Source: Diphasiastrum complanatum
Taxonomy: Eukaryota; Streptophyta; Lycopodiopsida; Lycopodiales; Lycopodiaceae
Length of the DNA stretch: 64,000 nt
NCBI GenBank assembly: GCA_029204225.1
Contig: CM055115.1
Span: 7,129,198-7,193,197 of the forward strand
Reading direction: 5' to 3'
The notes beneath the pieces are model-generated. The model saw only the letters and a list, made by a program, of their open reading frames with translations. It did not search any database and was not told where the DNA came from. Made by a program: the position numbers and the translations under genes. This document shows, piece by piece, positions 20,326 through 32,260 of this stretch; position 1 is the first letter of the stretch; the number at the start of each line of letters is the position of its first letter.

Positions 20326-22434
20326 CCTTCTTTTATTCCTTTTACTATTCAGCTTCAAGTTAAAACTTGAATATTAAATGAAACTAGTGAGAAACTAATT
20401 TGCTATTTTTAGCATCGAAAGAAACTAGTATAAACTAGTTTGTTAATGATTTGTTATTTTTAGCATATTTTGAAGTAGTTTAAACAAGAATTCTGATATA
20501 GAAATTTAGTCCTTTAGAGAAATTGATCATGTGAGCAACTTTTGTTGGTGGACAATTGCATAATTTAAGATTGCTTAAAAGGGTGGGGGGGGGGGGGGGG
20601 GGGTTGACTCTTCAACTTCAATGCTTTGCATGTGTGGACGTTTTTGGCATTGCCTTGCAAAAGGCAAGACTTTGGGTTCAAGTTGGTCAATGGGAGGTTT
20701 TTCAAAAGTTATCATTAAAGTCAATGCCTTAAACTATAAGGATATGTGCACACAAAAAGCTTTGCCACATTGCTAAGGACTCTATTGCAAGAACTTGGTC
20801 CTTTAGATGCACCTCCATGCATGCCCACAATTCAGGCACCTTCATATTCAAGTCATCAATAGCCAAAATTTGTGTTCATCTCTTTTTCTTTCATGCATCC
20901 CTTGTTCTCAACCTACACGATGCATCAACGACATCAACAAAAAAAATAATCAAATAAAGAGTACATATTTGCATTCAGAAAGACCATTTCAATATTGTTT
21001 TCATATCTCTACTCCAGCACACACTTTGAATCACAGTTCAATTCTTGAGATAACAATAAAAAAAAATGTCACAGTTCCAAGACAACTAGAAATATGAAAT
21101 AGCTACTTACATTATTTGTGGCAGTGCCTTTGTGATACACTACTGCATTCTTGTTGATGAGATTTCATAATTTATGATATGTGTTTCATGTTCTATGATT
21201 CATGCAATGTTTATGAGTTTATTAGGTTTAGTAATCTTTGATTCTCCATATGTTTTAAGAGTCACATCAAGAGTAGTTCACACAATTTATGTTGATAATA
21301 ACAATTTTTTTAACGTAACATTGTTAAACATGCAGGTATTTTTCCAACCGGATCAACCAAACAACAAGTGGTGGTATGTTGTTCAAGTTAAGCCACGCAC
21401 AAGACAAGTACTTGAAAATGTATATATTGATAATGAGGATAGTTGATGAGGATATAGAAACATCTCCAAGTTCCTTAAATGTTAAAAACACTAAAAATGA
21501 TCTGATGATTCTGACATAAACAAAAATATTGAGACAGTGTCTGATTACTAGAGTGATGCTAAAATTCATCTAAGTGGAGATGAGTTGCAAGATGTATTGG
21601 TTGATGATTTTGAATCTTGTGATGATGAATAAACTATATGTGTCACAACCATTTTTGTGATAAAATAATAGTTTACAAAATTGCATATGTTTATTTATTT
21701 ATATATTTATCCATTTATTTATTTATCTATATTTATATATTGTTTTTTGAATCCTTACATCTTTATAAATTGTTGCAATTTTTTAATTCACTTTAAGTTC
21801 TATCTCGCAATCACTTATCAATCTAGTCTAAAACCTACGTAGCAATGGAAAAGCTTATCAAAGATTTATCAAAAATTGATTAATCAAAGGAAAACAATTA
21901 GTTAGCATACATTGAACATTTCTATATGTATCAAAAACACTTTCCTTCTTGCAATATCCTTATTACTGAAAATCTATAGAAGTCATAATGAGGGCAATAT
22001 TGAACCATGTGTTTGTAAACATTCAAAGCAATCGTTCAATTATTGTTTCACCTTTGCAAATACACATGTTTTTTTCATCTCGCCATCTACCTTAATGGAC
22101 TATTTATTGTTATATTTAAGTATGATAAATATGAAAACACATCATAGTTTTTATAGTGAAATCCATTCACAAAATTTCATTTAGTTTTAAGAACCTATAA
22201 TTTGTTAAGAATTTATTTTTTTCACCACATGTCCAAGCAAATTTTTCTAAACATTGTCATGTATGGCAAATTAAATTGCTTGTCACGTGTGGCAAATCTC
22301 CAAACAAATCTGTAACTATCATCACCCATGTAGTGCTATGTGTGGAAAATCTCTAGACTATTGCAACGCACGGCAATCTACTAAACATAGAATCACATCA
22401 TTAGTTAACACTAATCAACTAGTTAGTTAGTCTG
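20326..22434 (+). mobile_element. CACTA-like DNA transposon remnant, copy 1
   Basis: Paralogous to 37118-38616. The coding hint at 21215-21450 (SPYVLRVTSR, then after an AG splice-like site VFFQPDQPNNKWWYVVQVKPRTRQ) resembles the C-terminal DUF4216-type end of plant CACTA (En/Spm) transposases. The right part (22236-22400) has four diverged motifs of the type TGTCACGTGTGGCAAATCTCC, as in CACTA subterminal repeats. Terminal CACTA motifs were not found. Copy 1 also has a 19-base G run (20585-20603) and about 150 bases at 20660-20810 missing from copy 2. Confidence 0.55.
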
Positions 22435-22773
22435 TGTCATTGCTACTTGTTTCAACTGGGCGTGAAGCCCGTTGAGCTGCCAGCTGGCAGCGCGAAAGAT
22501 TTTCCTTCGTCTGTTTCGTAATCTCCCGTTTGCTTTTGTTCTTTTTGTAGTTTTTGTTTCGCGTCCCTTTCTCAACTTTGGGGTCTTGGAGGGGTGTTTG
22601 CGATTCGCGATTGATTTGAGAATCATTCGTGCTTCGAGTCAAAGACACGTTGACTTTTGCGAATTGTTCTCGTTCGTGCTTTGAGTCAAAGTCACGTTGA
22701 CTATCGCGAATTGTTCAGCCTTCATGTCTTGCTCGTGCTGCCACAAAGTTGCAGGAGTTCACCATTTCTGACA
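22435..22773 (-). repeat. Cop-G1 3' LTR
   Basis: About 339 bases with a 5-base inverted terminal TGTCA/TGACA. Internally CGTTGACTTTCGCGAATTGTTC-like strings repeat twice (near 22650 and 22700). The paralogous LTR in Cop-G2 lacks its left half. Confidence 0.65.
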
Positions 22774-22927
22774 CTCCCTCTTGAACCTTGCAAATTTGTT
22801 CGTTTAATCCAATTGCCTCTCTTTGCTTGGTAGAGAGTGGCTTGTCGAGTGGTTTCATGAGGAGATCTGCAATCATATTTTATGATTTTATGAACTGGAC
22901 CTGGAGCTCTCCTTTCGAGATCAAATC

Positions 22928-23480
22928 TCAAATATGATGGTACTTCAGAGGAATGTGCTTTGTCTTTGAATGGAAGACAAGATCCTGGGACAGATAGATG
23001 GCACTCTGAGAGTCCATCATCATCGTGCTTGGCCCCTCTTGTGGTATCCCGATTGCCTCCAACATCATTTGCAGCCACACTACCTCATTCCCCACTTTCG
23101 AAGCTGCGACATGTCGCAAGAGGATTGAGCTACCAAGGTTTGCTTTTTGCATATCCAGCTGATTGCAGCTCCGCACGCTATCGTATAGCCTCTAGTTATG
23201 GACTTGTTGTCATCTTTGCAGCTCGCCCAGCTTGCATCACTGTAGAGATGCAGCTCAAATTCTTTCGTTTCGTTTCTAGCTCTATAGGTTAATCCAATAT
23301 TCTGGGTACCCTTCAGATATTGTAGGATTCGTTTGGTCATTTTCCAATGTGCTAGACCATGATTGGAACATAATTGGCTCAATGCGTAAACAAAGAAGGC
23401 CAGATCGGGTCTGGTACAAATCGTTAAGTACATCAGACTACCGATTAAGTTATGGTAGGATAAACCTGCCATCTTCTATT
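22928..23480 (-). pseudogene. Cop-G1 RNase H
   Basis: 23080-23472 has LIGSLMYLTICTRPDLAF, MTKRILQYLKGTQNIGLTY, LYSDASWASCKDDNKSITR and ISWICKKQTLVAQSSC. 22928-23176 has EVVWLQMMLEAIG, MMMDSQSAIYLSQDLVFHSK and KHIPLKYHHI. The Asp and CDN-like residues are present, but the frames are split near 23100. Confidence 0.85.
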
Positions 23481-23571
23481 TTTCCTCTTCTATTTCTGGG
23501 CAATCCTGTTTTGTGAGCTTGGCTCTAGCTATAATTGGTGTGGCTTTCTTTTCACAGTCCACCATGTGGTA

Positions 23572-24300
23572 CTACTTCAGCATTTTTTCGGCGTACTCTG
23601 ACTGACTTAAGTGCATTTTGCCATTTGTTCGATCTCTTATGATCTCCAGCCCTAGGCATTTTGTTGCTTCTCCAAGATCTATGATTTCGTAGTTTTCAGA
23701 AATCAGACTCTTCGTGTCCTTGATTAACATCAAGGAATTTCCTATCATCAGTGAATCATCCACGAAACTGGTCAGTATCACAAAATCCTTTCCTACTCTT
23801 TTGATGTGGACATTACAGTCTGGTTGAGTAGGATTGAAGTCTAGGGACTTCAGAAGACCATCAAGCTTTTTGTACCAGACTCGTGATGCCTGTTTTAGAC
23901 CGTAGATGCATCTCTACAATCGACAGAAATATTGTCTATTGTCGAGGTCTTCATAGCCTTCACGTTGCTTCATGAAAATTTTCTCCTCTAGATCTCCGTG
24001 GAGAAAGGCTGTTTTCACGTCAATCTGGTGAATTTCCATATTGTAGTGTGTGGCGTATGCAAGGAGCAGCCTTATGCTTGTCATCTTGACCATGGGCGAA
24101 TATGTGTCAAAATAGTCGACACCATATCTCTGCATGTAGCTCTACGCGACAAGCCTTGCTTTGTAGCGACCAATGGTGCCATCTGATTTCAGCTTCTTCT
24201 TGTACACCCATTTGCAGTCAACTACGTTTCTGTTTTTTGGCAGTGGCTCTAATGTCCATGCCTCGTTTCGCCTCATCGACTCGATCTCTTCTGACATTGC
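23572..24300 (-). pseudogene. Cop-G1 reverse transcriptase
   Basis: 23914-24135 has RYGVDYFDTYSPMVKMTSIR and IHQIDVKTAFLHGDLEEKIF. 23572-23781 begins MILTSFVDDSLMIGNSLMLI, which keeps the catalytic FVDD, and continues to LGLEIIRDR. Stops interrupt the TYSPM-to-FVDD interval. The paralogue Cop-G2 has lost the FVDD region by deletion. Confidence 0.85.
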
Positions 24301-24595
24301 CTATTTTCAGAATTCTTCCTATGGACTCTGGATAGCTTCTTGGTATGTAGCTGGCTCTTCTGTGAAGCTGTAGTACTCGAACTACGTGTCTTAGTTCCAT
24401 TGAAGATTGTCAGAATAGCGGTTTGGAGGTCTTCTTTGTCTTGTTGACCTTCGAGGTTCATTTCGTTGCTGCTCGAACATTTCTTGTTCGTGGGGTCGAT
24501 CCTCTGCTTCCTACTGCTCTGGAGTCTGGGGTCCTGCATGCTGATTTGATGATTCTCCTCGATCTCCCTTTTGAATAGGCAGTAATGTGAAGATC

Positions 24596-25500
24596 TCATG
24601 GCCTTCTTTCGTCTTTCAGTTCAGGGAATGTGGACTCGTCGAACTTCACATCTCTGTTCGAAACAATCTTCTTCGAGGTTGGATCGTAGACTCTGTACAT
24701 ATGTATTCTGTTCGAGTAGCCGACCATGATTGTTTGCTCAGATTTGACGTCGATATTGCTTCTCTTTTCTTTTGAAATGTGCTTGTATGTTGTACATCCA
24801 AACACTCGTGCGTATGACAGATCAGACTTTCTGCCTGTCCACATCTCGTACGATATTTCGTTCTCCAGTGCTGTCGTTTTTTATCTGTTCTGCATATGTA
24901 CTACTGCCGCTATTGCTTCATCCCAGAATTGGCCTGGCAATTGAGCCTGTGCCATCATGCATCTGGCTCCTTCGACTAGCGTTCTGTTTTTTCTTTTTGC
25001 CACACCGTTGTATTTTGGTGTGTATGCAAGAGTGAACTGGTGTTCGATCCCTTGTTCTTCACAGAATCTTGAGAATTATGTGCTTTTGTATTCACCTCCA
25101 TTGTCAGATCTAAGGATCTGTATCTTCTTCAAGGTGTGTCGCTCTGTGAATGCCACGAACTTCTTGAAAGAATCAAATACTTTGGATTTCTTCTTCAAGT
25201 AGTAGATCGTGGTCATTTGACTGTAATCATCTATGAACATTAGAAGATATTTCGAACCTGAGAGCGAATCTATTTTCATCGGTCCACACACATCAGAGTG
25301 GACAAGCTCAAGAACTTCCTTGGCTCTTCTTCCTTCGTGTGTAAATGGACTCCGATGTTGCTTGCCTTTCTGACAAGCTTCACAGAACTCAGCCTCGGAC
25401 CTTGATATTTTGAGACCTGTGACAATGTCCTTTGTGCTCATGTTGTACAGGCTCCACATGTTCAGATGATACAATCTCCTATGCTAGCATTGATCTTCGT
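24596..25500 (-). pseudogene. Cop-G1 integrase
   Basis: 25076-25474 has RLYHLNMWSL, FCEACQKGKQHRSPF (zinc part), LVHSDVCGPM (first Asp) and ILRSDNGGEY (second Asp). The third catalytic residue is lost: at about 24985 the motif reads GVAKRKN, where GVAERKN is expected. The C-terminal GRKSDLSYARVFGCTTYKHI box is at 24596-24844. Cop-G2 has the same E-to-K change. Confidence 0.88.
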
Positions 25501-25625
25501 CTTCTGAAGCATTTAATATGCTATCAGAGTTGCTGATTATTTTGGCCTGGTAGAGATTTCCTTCTCTGCATCTGACCGTTAGCAACTTGTTTGTCATCTT
25601 CTCGATCATACGACAAGTGTTGTCG

Positions 25626-26578
25626 TCAACCTACATCTGCCATCTTGGAGACAGATAGCAGATCTTTTCTGAGTGAGAGCACATAGAGTGCTCTTGGCAG
25701 CTCTACTTGACCTGACAGTGTTCGTAACTGTAGAGAGCCAATGCCTTTGACATCATGTCTGCTTCCATCGCCTAGAATCATCGCTCTGTCGTTTTCGAGT
25801 TCCCAAAAGTTGATCAAGATCTTCTTGTTGCAGGTTATGTGAGATGTTGCTCCTGAATCGATGACCACATCGTAGTCATGTCCGGAGTAGCTTGTCGAAG
25901 CTTCGTCGAGTATCGTGAAAGCTTTGTCACCTCTTTCTGCATCTTTAGATGATTCTGCAACGTTTGCTTTTTCAGCTTTGTTTTTTCTTTTTGGGTTGAA
26001 TCTGCCCTTTCTTCTTGCAGTGCATGCAAGGTATTGTTGGATTGAACTAGCATTTGTTGGCTGTATGGCCTGGTTTGTGGCAGTGATGGTAGGAAGAAGA
26101 TTGTTGATTCAAGGACTTCGTCTTCTCGAATCTTGGCTTGCTTTTGTTCTTCTTCTTGCCTTTCATGAAAAGAGCCTTCTCTTCATCACTGCTTCCCTCT
26201 CCTTCGTCTCTCATCAGTCCCTCATTAGCGACAAGACTGACTGCTTTGTCGAATGTCATATCTGGTAGACTCAGTATGAGGATTCTCAACGTTTGATAGG
26301 ATGAAGTACATCAGCTACTGTGGTGCTGGGACCTGGTGCTCCTGTCTTGATGCAACGAGTTGAGCGAAAATCGTTCTAATCTTCTCAACGTGATGATCCA
26401 ACTAGTTGCCATCCCACCATATTGATTGCAGCTGATTGTGAAGGCGCATGACTGAAGCTGCAGTTCTCACTTTATACTTCTGCTTTAATCTTTCCCATGC
26501 TGCATGGTTTCTTTCGTAGTCATCAATCTGCATGAGTAGATCTTCATTTATGGACAAAACGATGATCGCCACTCCTAG
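25626..26578 (-). pseudogene. Cop-G1 gag-protease
   Basis: Protease: MVIDSGATSHITCNKKILIN (25810-25868), GIGSLQLRTLSGQ, LPRALYVLSLRKDLLSVSKM. Gag: CHKPGHTANKC knuckle half (about 26047-26080), a Lys-rich NKSKPRFEKTK segment and, at 26290-26578, NHAAWERLKQKY and IWWDG-like Gag core in broken frames. Gag ends abruptly at the LINE junction. Confidence 0.82.
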
Positions 26579-27529
26579 ATTCTCTACTATTAATATCTAA
26601 CCATATGTTTCAAAGAGCAATGACTCTAATACATTGCTAGAAATCATTAACATTTACATCATCAAAAGTGATATCGACATTCAGTAGTACATCTCATGTG
26701 TGGCTGAATCTCCTAAATTTGACATGAAAGTGAGCAATTAAGAGGTTAGTCATTGATTTCCAAATTGGAGCATAACAATGAAAGAATAGATGAATGACAT
26801 CCTCATCTAATTTTTTGCATTTAGAGTAGACATGTGACACATCACCTTTATAACTAGCATGAATGGGATGAGAGCTGAAGAAATTTTAAGAGAAAATATT
26901 CTAAGCTTTCCAGTTTTGATTTTGTGAGCGCGTCGAAATCTAGTCCTCCAAAGATGAGGGAAATTATAAAGTTTCCTTTGAACCACGAGAAGGTGAAGTT
27001 GGGCTCTTTCGTGGTAGAAAAGGCCTTAAAAAGTCACTTGTTATTGCAGTCAATAGACGTGGAGGTAGAGATAGGGCCTAGGTCTCCATGAGAGAAAGAA
27101 AAGAAAGGAAGTTAGTTTCTCAATTAAAAAGGCCGAGATCAAATTTGAGATGGGAAAGGCTGAGAGAAATGGAATTCATGATGTGGCCCCACGTGACAAG
27201 ACCTTTATGGATTAGGCTTCAGCATAGTCTATTTGCGATTAGATCTGGTGGCCTAGAGTTGATGGTAATCGCTTTAGAAAACCGCAGAGACTCCAAAGGG
27301 GAAATGGAGCTACCACCTGTCCAGAAGGTGAGCTCCCACATAAAGATGAGACCCTAGTAATGGACTTAAACAGAGGAGGAAGGGAGACAGAGAAGAAGAC
27401 AAATGGTCGAGTGAACTCAAAAAAATAAGAATGAGGAATATTACCACCAGACGAAGGAAGAGGAGGGAAAATATCCGTCAACATAAGGGTCCAAGGTTGA
27501 GGACAAGTAAAATTGAAGTGTATTTGACT

Positions 27530-27661
<132 letters not shown>

Positions 27662-28238
27662 CCCAAGTCCCCCAACTTTTTAGGAGCCCCGCAAATATCC
27701 CAATATAATAGACTAGGTCCGTTGTTCCAAAGGAATTTTCTGAAAGTCTTAGCAATGGAGAGGGAATAAGAAGGGGGGAGAAACCAGATGAGGAGAAAGT
27801 GAGTGAAGTATGCGGAGATGATATGTTTGAGAACAATCTAGCTAGAAAGGAGAAGTTGGAAGAGTCCCAAAGCAAAATTTTGGATCTAATTCTCTTGATG
27901 ATCCAATTGAATCGATCTTTGTTAGAAAGGGAAGCTCCAAGAGGGAAAGTACCATGATCAAGGATGTTAAGGCCTAGTTTTTGGCACCAATCAAGGAACA
28001 TCGTGAGAGAGAACAATAATATCAAATTTTTGAAAATTGATCAAAGAGTTTAAAAAATCACAAGAGCAAGCTAACTCAAATAGAAGAAGAGAGGAAGACT
28101 GGCTGGTGGTGAAGGTCAATAATGCAGGCCCAATCATTAGCAAAGAGTTGTGGGAACATCACAGAAGATGAAAGGATGAAAGGAGGGGAACGAATTAAGC
28201 TTATGAAGATGGAAAATGAGCAGTTCTATAGCAATTAC

Positions 28239-29652
28239 TGAAGAAACCAAGAGTTTCTATCTTTCAAAGCCTTAGCATTTTTCCTCAGTTTTTCATTTGC
28301 TATTTTTCGCAACTGTGCATCTTGAACTAGTTTCGCATAGTCTGCATTTTTGAACTGTTTTGTCGCACAGTTCGCATTTTTGGGTCATGAGGAAGATTCA
28401 TTCCTAGGTCTAAAACACTTAGAAAATAACTCTGGCAACTTTTCCCGACATTGTCGCATTTGTTGCATTTTTGCAAAAAAGACGACATTGTCCCTAAAAT
28501 GCCTTAGAAAGGTTTAGACCCTTAGAAAAAGGGACACTCACCATTAGAAAAGTGACATTTGCCTTAGAACTGTTTTATGCCCTAACGTGGGCTTTTTTTT
28601 GCCCTTCGGCTTTTTCGCCTTTCGGAAAAAAGCGACACCTGCTCTTAGAAATGCTTTTTGTTCTACTGTCATGTTTTTCGCCTACCCTTAAAAAGGGACA
28701 CCTGTGCTTAGAACTGGTTTTTGGATTAAGTCGGCTTTTTCGCCCTTCGAAAAAAAGCGACACTATCGCCAAATGCCTTAAAACCCTTTTTAGGCCTACC
28801 TTTGGCTTTTTCACCTTTTTGCGAGAAAGGCGACACTGAAAAAGCAAAGCTGCCCTTTAAATCCATAAGGTGTCTTTTTGGCAAAAAGAAAAGGTGCCCT
28901 TGAAAAAGCGACATTGCTCTTAAAGTCGCAAAAATGTCCTTTAGCAAAAAAAAACAAAGGCCTGCAGCGTGAAGGCACTACGCAATGGACAAAAGGCAGA
29001 TGATTCATAGAGGACAATGACAGAAAATTGGAATCAGTTTTGTTTAAGACTAATGCATTTTTTTTTATTAGATCTTTTAGACTTAATCAGATCCCTGGAT
29101 TGATCACATGAAAGGATCAATGAAGGATACAGATATATGCAGACAGTCTAAGATAGCTCCAGAGTGAGTTTACAGATTAGTAGTAGCTAGTCATATTATT
29201 CGTGAGAAGAGAACATCTCTCTTGTGCCAACATGCTGATCTGAGAATCAGACAGCACTGAAGAAAAAATAATGTAAATTCAGTTCTGATAATAGAAGTGA
29301 TCTTCTCAATGCTCTGTTTTTGTGATGTGTATGATCTGCAAAATTGAAATGCATGCTAACAGTAGATAGATTTTTGCTGTTGTTTTACTCAACATTATCT
29401 GCTGCTTACAAGTTTGATTTTTTACAACAAACTGTCAGAAGCAATCTGGGGCTTGGAAGAGAATTAGACCGCAGTCAGTAGCAGTAGCTACTCCTGCCAA
29501 GTCGGCTCTATCTAGCCTTCATCCTCGGGAATGTCAGAAACTCCGATCAGCGGAGCTATTTCCTTATTTCCATCAGTGGACTCAGAGCACCTTGACGCTT
29601 CCGGATTTCCATTAATGATTTCAGAGCATCTCAAAGTTTCACAATTCCAACA
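28239..29652 (+). repeat. solo LTR of the Cop-E family with TSD ATTAC
   Basis: It starts TGAAGAAACC, ends TTCCAACA and is flanked by ATTAC at 28234-28238 and 29653-29657. It matches the LTR at 18208-19663. No internal copia sequence adjoins it, so this is a solo LTR left by LTR-LTR recombination, inserted into the LINE. Confidence 0.85.
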
Positions 29653-29889
29653 ATTACAAAGAGGTAGAAAAGAGAGGGCCACAAGAAATAGGAAAAAAAG
29701 GAGAAAGGACTCCTTCGAAAAGAATGGAAGAAGAGGCAAGAGCAAAGAGGCCACGGATGAGCTTGGTGATGTCGTTTGGTAGTCCAAAAGAAGAAAAACA
29801 CACAAACAGGTAATTCCAGTTGATGTGGTTGAAAGCTTATTTAAATTCTATCTAAAGCAAAAGGGCCTGGTAGTTAAACCAAAAAGATG

Positions 29890-31040
29890 ATTGCGCAGTT
29901 ACGATGTGCTTCCTGTTGATTCATATCACAACAGCACCGGTGCATTCTCCTGAGACGCTTTTGCAGTCATCTTTTAGGGATGCCCAACTTGCATCGCTAT
30001 AGGATTTGATCTGGAATCCTTCATGCTGAGAGAAACACAGCCCATAATCCTTCGTCTGTTGAAGGTATTGCAAAATTCTCTTGGCTATCTTCTAGTGCGT
30101 AGGGCCTAGATTGTATTAAATTGCCTCCTTCTAAAAGCTGTATAAGCAATGTCAGGGAGTGTATTATCTACCAAGTACATGAGTGATCCGATTAACCTCT
30201 TGTAGGGCACGTTCTGCATGGCTTCCTGCTCTCCTACATTTTGCAAGCAGTCTTGCTTGGTCAGAAGTGTTCCAGCTACCATCGGCATATTAGCTCCCTT
30301 GTAGTCTGTCATTTGAAAATCATCAATGATTTTTTGGATGTATCTTGACTGGTGAAGATATAGCTTTTCTCTGTCAAGATCTCTTTCAATCTGCAATCCT
30401 AGGTAGCATCTTGCTTCCCCTATATCTGATATTTCAAAAGGCTATGAAATATCGTGCTTCACCTGAGCAATCAGCTCGTCACTACTGGATAGGATCAAAG
30501 TGTCATCCATGTAGACTTGCTATGATTGTGATTTTTCCATATGTGACCTTTGTATAGACATTATAGTCGGCCATCAACGGTTGAGATTTTAAGGATCTAA
30601 GAGTGTGATCCTTCTTCTTATACCACTACTTGGCAGACTACTTCAATCCGTATATGATTCTTTGCATTCGGCAGACATAGTTTGCAAAGCGTGAGCAGAT
30701 GAATCTTGGTGATTGGTCCATATAGACCTCTTCATTCAACTCACCATGTAGGAAGGCGGCCTTTTCATCCACTATGTCGATCTTGAGACTGTACGCTGCT
30801 GCATATGCAAATAATAGGTGTAAGTAAGGACGAATGCTTTACAACTGGAGAAAAGGTCTCAGTATAGTCAAAGAGAAATCTTTCGCCACCAATTTGGCCT
30901 TGCATTTCGATACGTTGCCATCAGGTCCATACTTGTATTTGAAAACCCATTTGCACTTCACAGCCTTCTTGTCTGTTGGTAATGGCTCCAGATTCCATAC
31001 ATGATTCTGCTCCATGGAATTCATTTCGTCTTCCATCGCT
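29890..31040 (-). pseudogene. Cop-H reverse transcriptase - RNase H
   Basis: 30839-31036 has MEDEMNSMEQNHVWNLEPLP and CKWVFKYKYGPDGNVSKCKA. The minus strand at about 30490-30530 keeps VYMDDTLILSSSDEL (catalytic MDD). 30106-30396 has YLHQSRYIQKIIDDFQM and YKRLIGSLMYLVD. RNase H near 29900-30010 keeps YSDASWASLKDDC and SGECTGAVV. Frames are broken in several places. Confidence 0.8.
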
Positions 31041-31598
31041 TTAATTCACTTGTCCTTATTTGGACAGCTGATAGCTTTCTCATATGTTTGAGGTTCTCCT
31101 CCAAATCCATAAAACTCATCTAATATAAAGGTTGAGCTGTCAGATACAAATCTGACAGGTGCTCTTCTTTTTCTCATGAATCTTCTTGGAGTGTCTGCAG
31201 TCAGATCGATTGCCTTGTCTTTGCCAAGTCTCTTGCTTTTGCTGACTGCGAACTAGTGTGAGTAGCAGGTGTCTTGGGTACAGGATGTGTGTCTTGCTGC
31301 TCATCGTTTGAACAATCTCTTTGTTTATCTAGAATTTCAGCATCTTGCTTCGGATGCTCAAGGTTCGTTGCCTCCGTAGATGTTGGTAGGTCATAGTAGC
31401 CTTTGGTCAAGATTTCGTAGCCAACTGGATCTCCATCAGCCACTGTTTTTTACTCATCAAATTTGACGTCTCTGACATTCTTGATTTGTTTGCTGTCAAC
31501 AGGCATGTAGATCATGTAGTATGATGAATGAACATCATATCCTACGAGGAATCCCTGCTCCACCTTTTCATCCAGCTTCTTTCTTTTCTGATCTAGAA
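29890..31598 (-). mobile_element. Cop-H: copia pol fragment (integrase tail, RT, RNase H)
   Basis: Minus strand, no LTRs. The integrase tail near 31450-31598 (EQGFLVGYDVHSSYYMIYMP) and the linker 31201-31443 are followed by RT and RNase H. The left end meets LINE sequence at 29889. The right end meets the truncated LTR of LTR-I at 31599. Confidence 0.82.
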
Positions 31599-32244
31599 TT
31601 CAGTGTTCGGTAAAAGCGCCAGTTGAAAGGCCGCTTCAACTTTTTGATCTGGCACATAGTTGAGGGTCATATCGCAGGACGCCCACGGTATGATGTCGAG
31701 ACCAACGGTATGTTGTCGGGACTATTCGGTCCAGGAACTGGTTGTCTCCGTATCTGTCGCGGCTTGTGGTTCTGAGTGTTCCTTGCATGAACCGGAATGG
31801 GTTGAGCTCTTAGGGATTAAGCTCTAACTTGTCGGTTGAGTTGGATGGCTTGCTTGGGTGGAAGTTACTTGTTTATGGCTGTCCAGTCTGCGTGGCGCCA
31901 GGTTGGCTTTCAGTGCTCGTGATGAAGCTTTTGGTTGGTTAAGTCTGATGTAAGTCAGACCGCTTGCTTGGAATGGATGTTACTCATTTGTAACGAAGCT
32001 TCGAGTTGGTTAAGTTTGATGTATGTCGAGCGACTGGCTTGGAGGGAAGTCACCCACATCGGGACCCCGATCTGGCATGGCACCAGGTTGGATCTCAATG
32101 TTGGTTTTAGAACTTCAAGTTGGTTAAGTCTGATCATGGTTGGCAAGTTGGCTACTTGTATGTCAAGTGGGTTTGGACGGCAAGAGTTGAAGGCTGGGAA
32201 GCTAAGTCGTGGTTCCCGGCTGCCTTTCGGATGCCTGCGCTACA
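31599..32244 (+). repeat. LTR-I 5' LTR, truncated at its left
   Basis: It matches the last about 660 bases of the 3' LTR (34976-35639), starting inside TTCAGTGTTCGG. It ends GCGCTACA directly before the primer binding site. Confidence 0.8.
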
Positions 32245-32246
32245 TG

Positions 32247-32260
32247 TGGTATCAGAGCCA
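32247..32260 (+). other. LTR-I primer binding site
   Basis: TGGTATCAGAGCCA, two bases after the LTR end. It is a perfect match to the classic initiator tRNA-Met site of plant LTR elements. Confidence 0.9.

Larger units (their letters stand above)
22435..26578 (-). mobile_element. Cop-G1: copia element lacking its 5' LTR
   Basis: Minus strand. From right to left: gag (25835-26578), protease (25626-25868), integrase (24596-25500), RT (23572-24300), RNase H (22928-23472), polypurine tract (CAAGAGGGAG, about 22774-22783) and a short 3' LTR (22435-22773, ends TGTCAG...TGACA). Its paralogue is 38617-42180. The right end is cut at about 26578 by LINE sequence. Many stops. Confidence 0.88.

Noticed and set aside
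22960-23292. Plus-strand frames of 60-110 codons opposite Cop-G integrase, RT and RNase H
   Set aside because: Antisense shadows of recognised pol domains; the same holds at 24102-25202 and 39029-41117.
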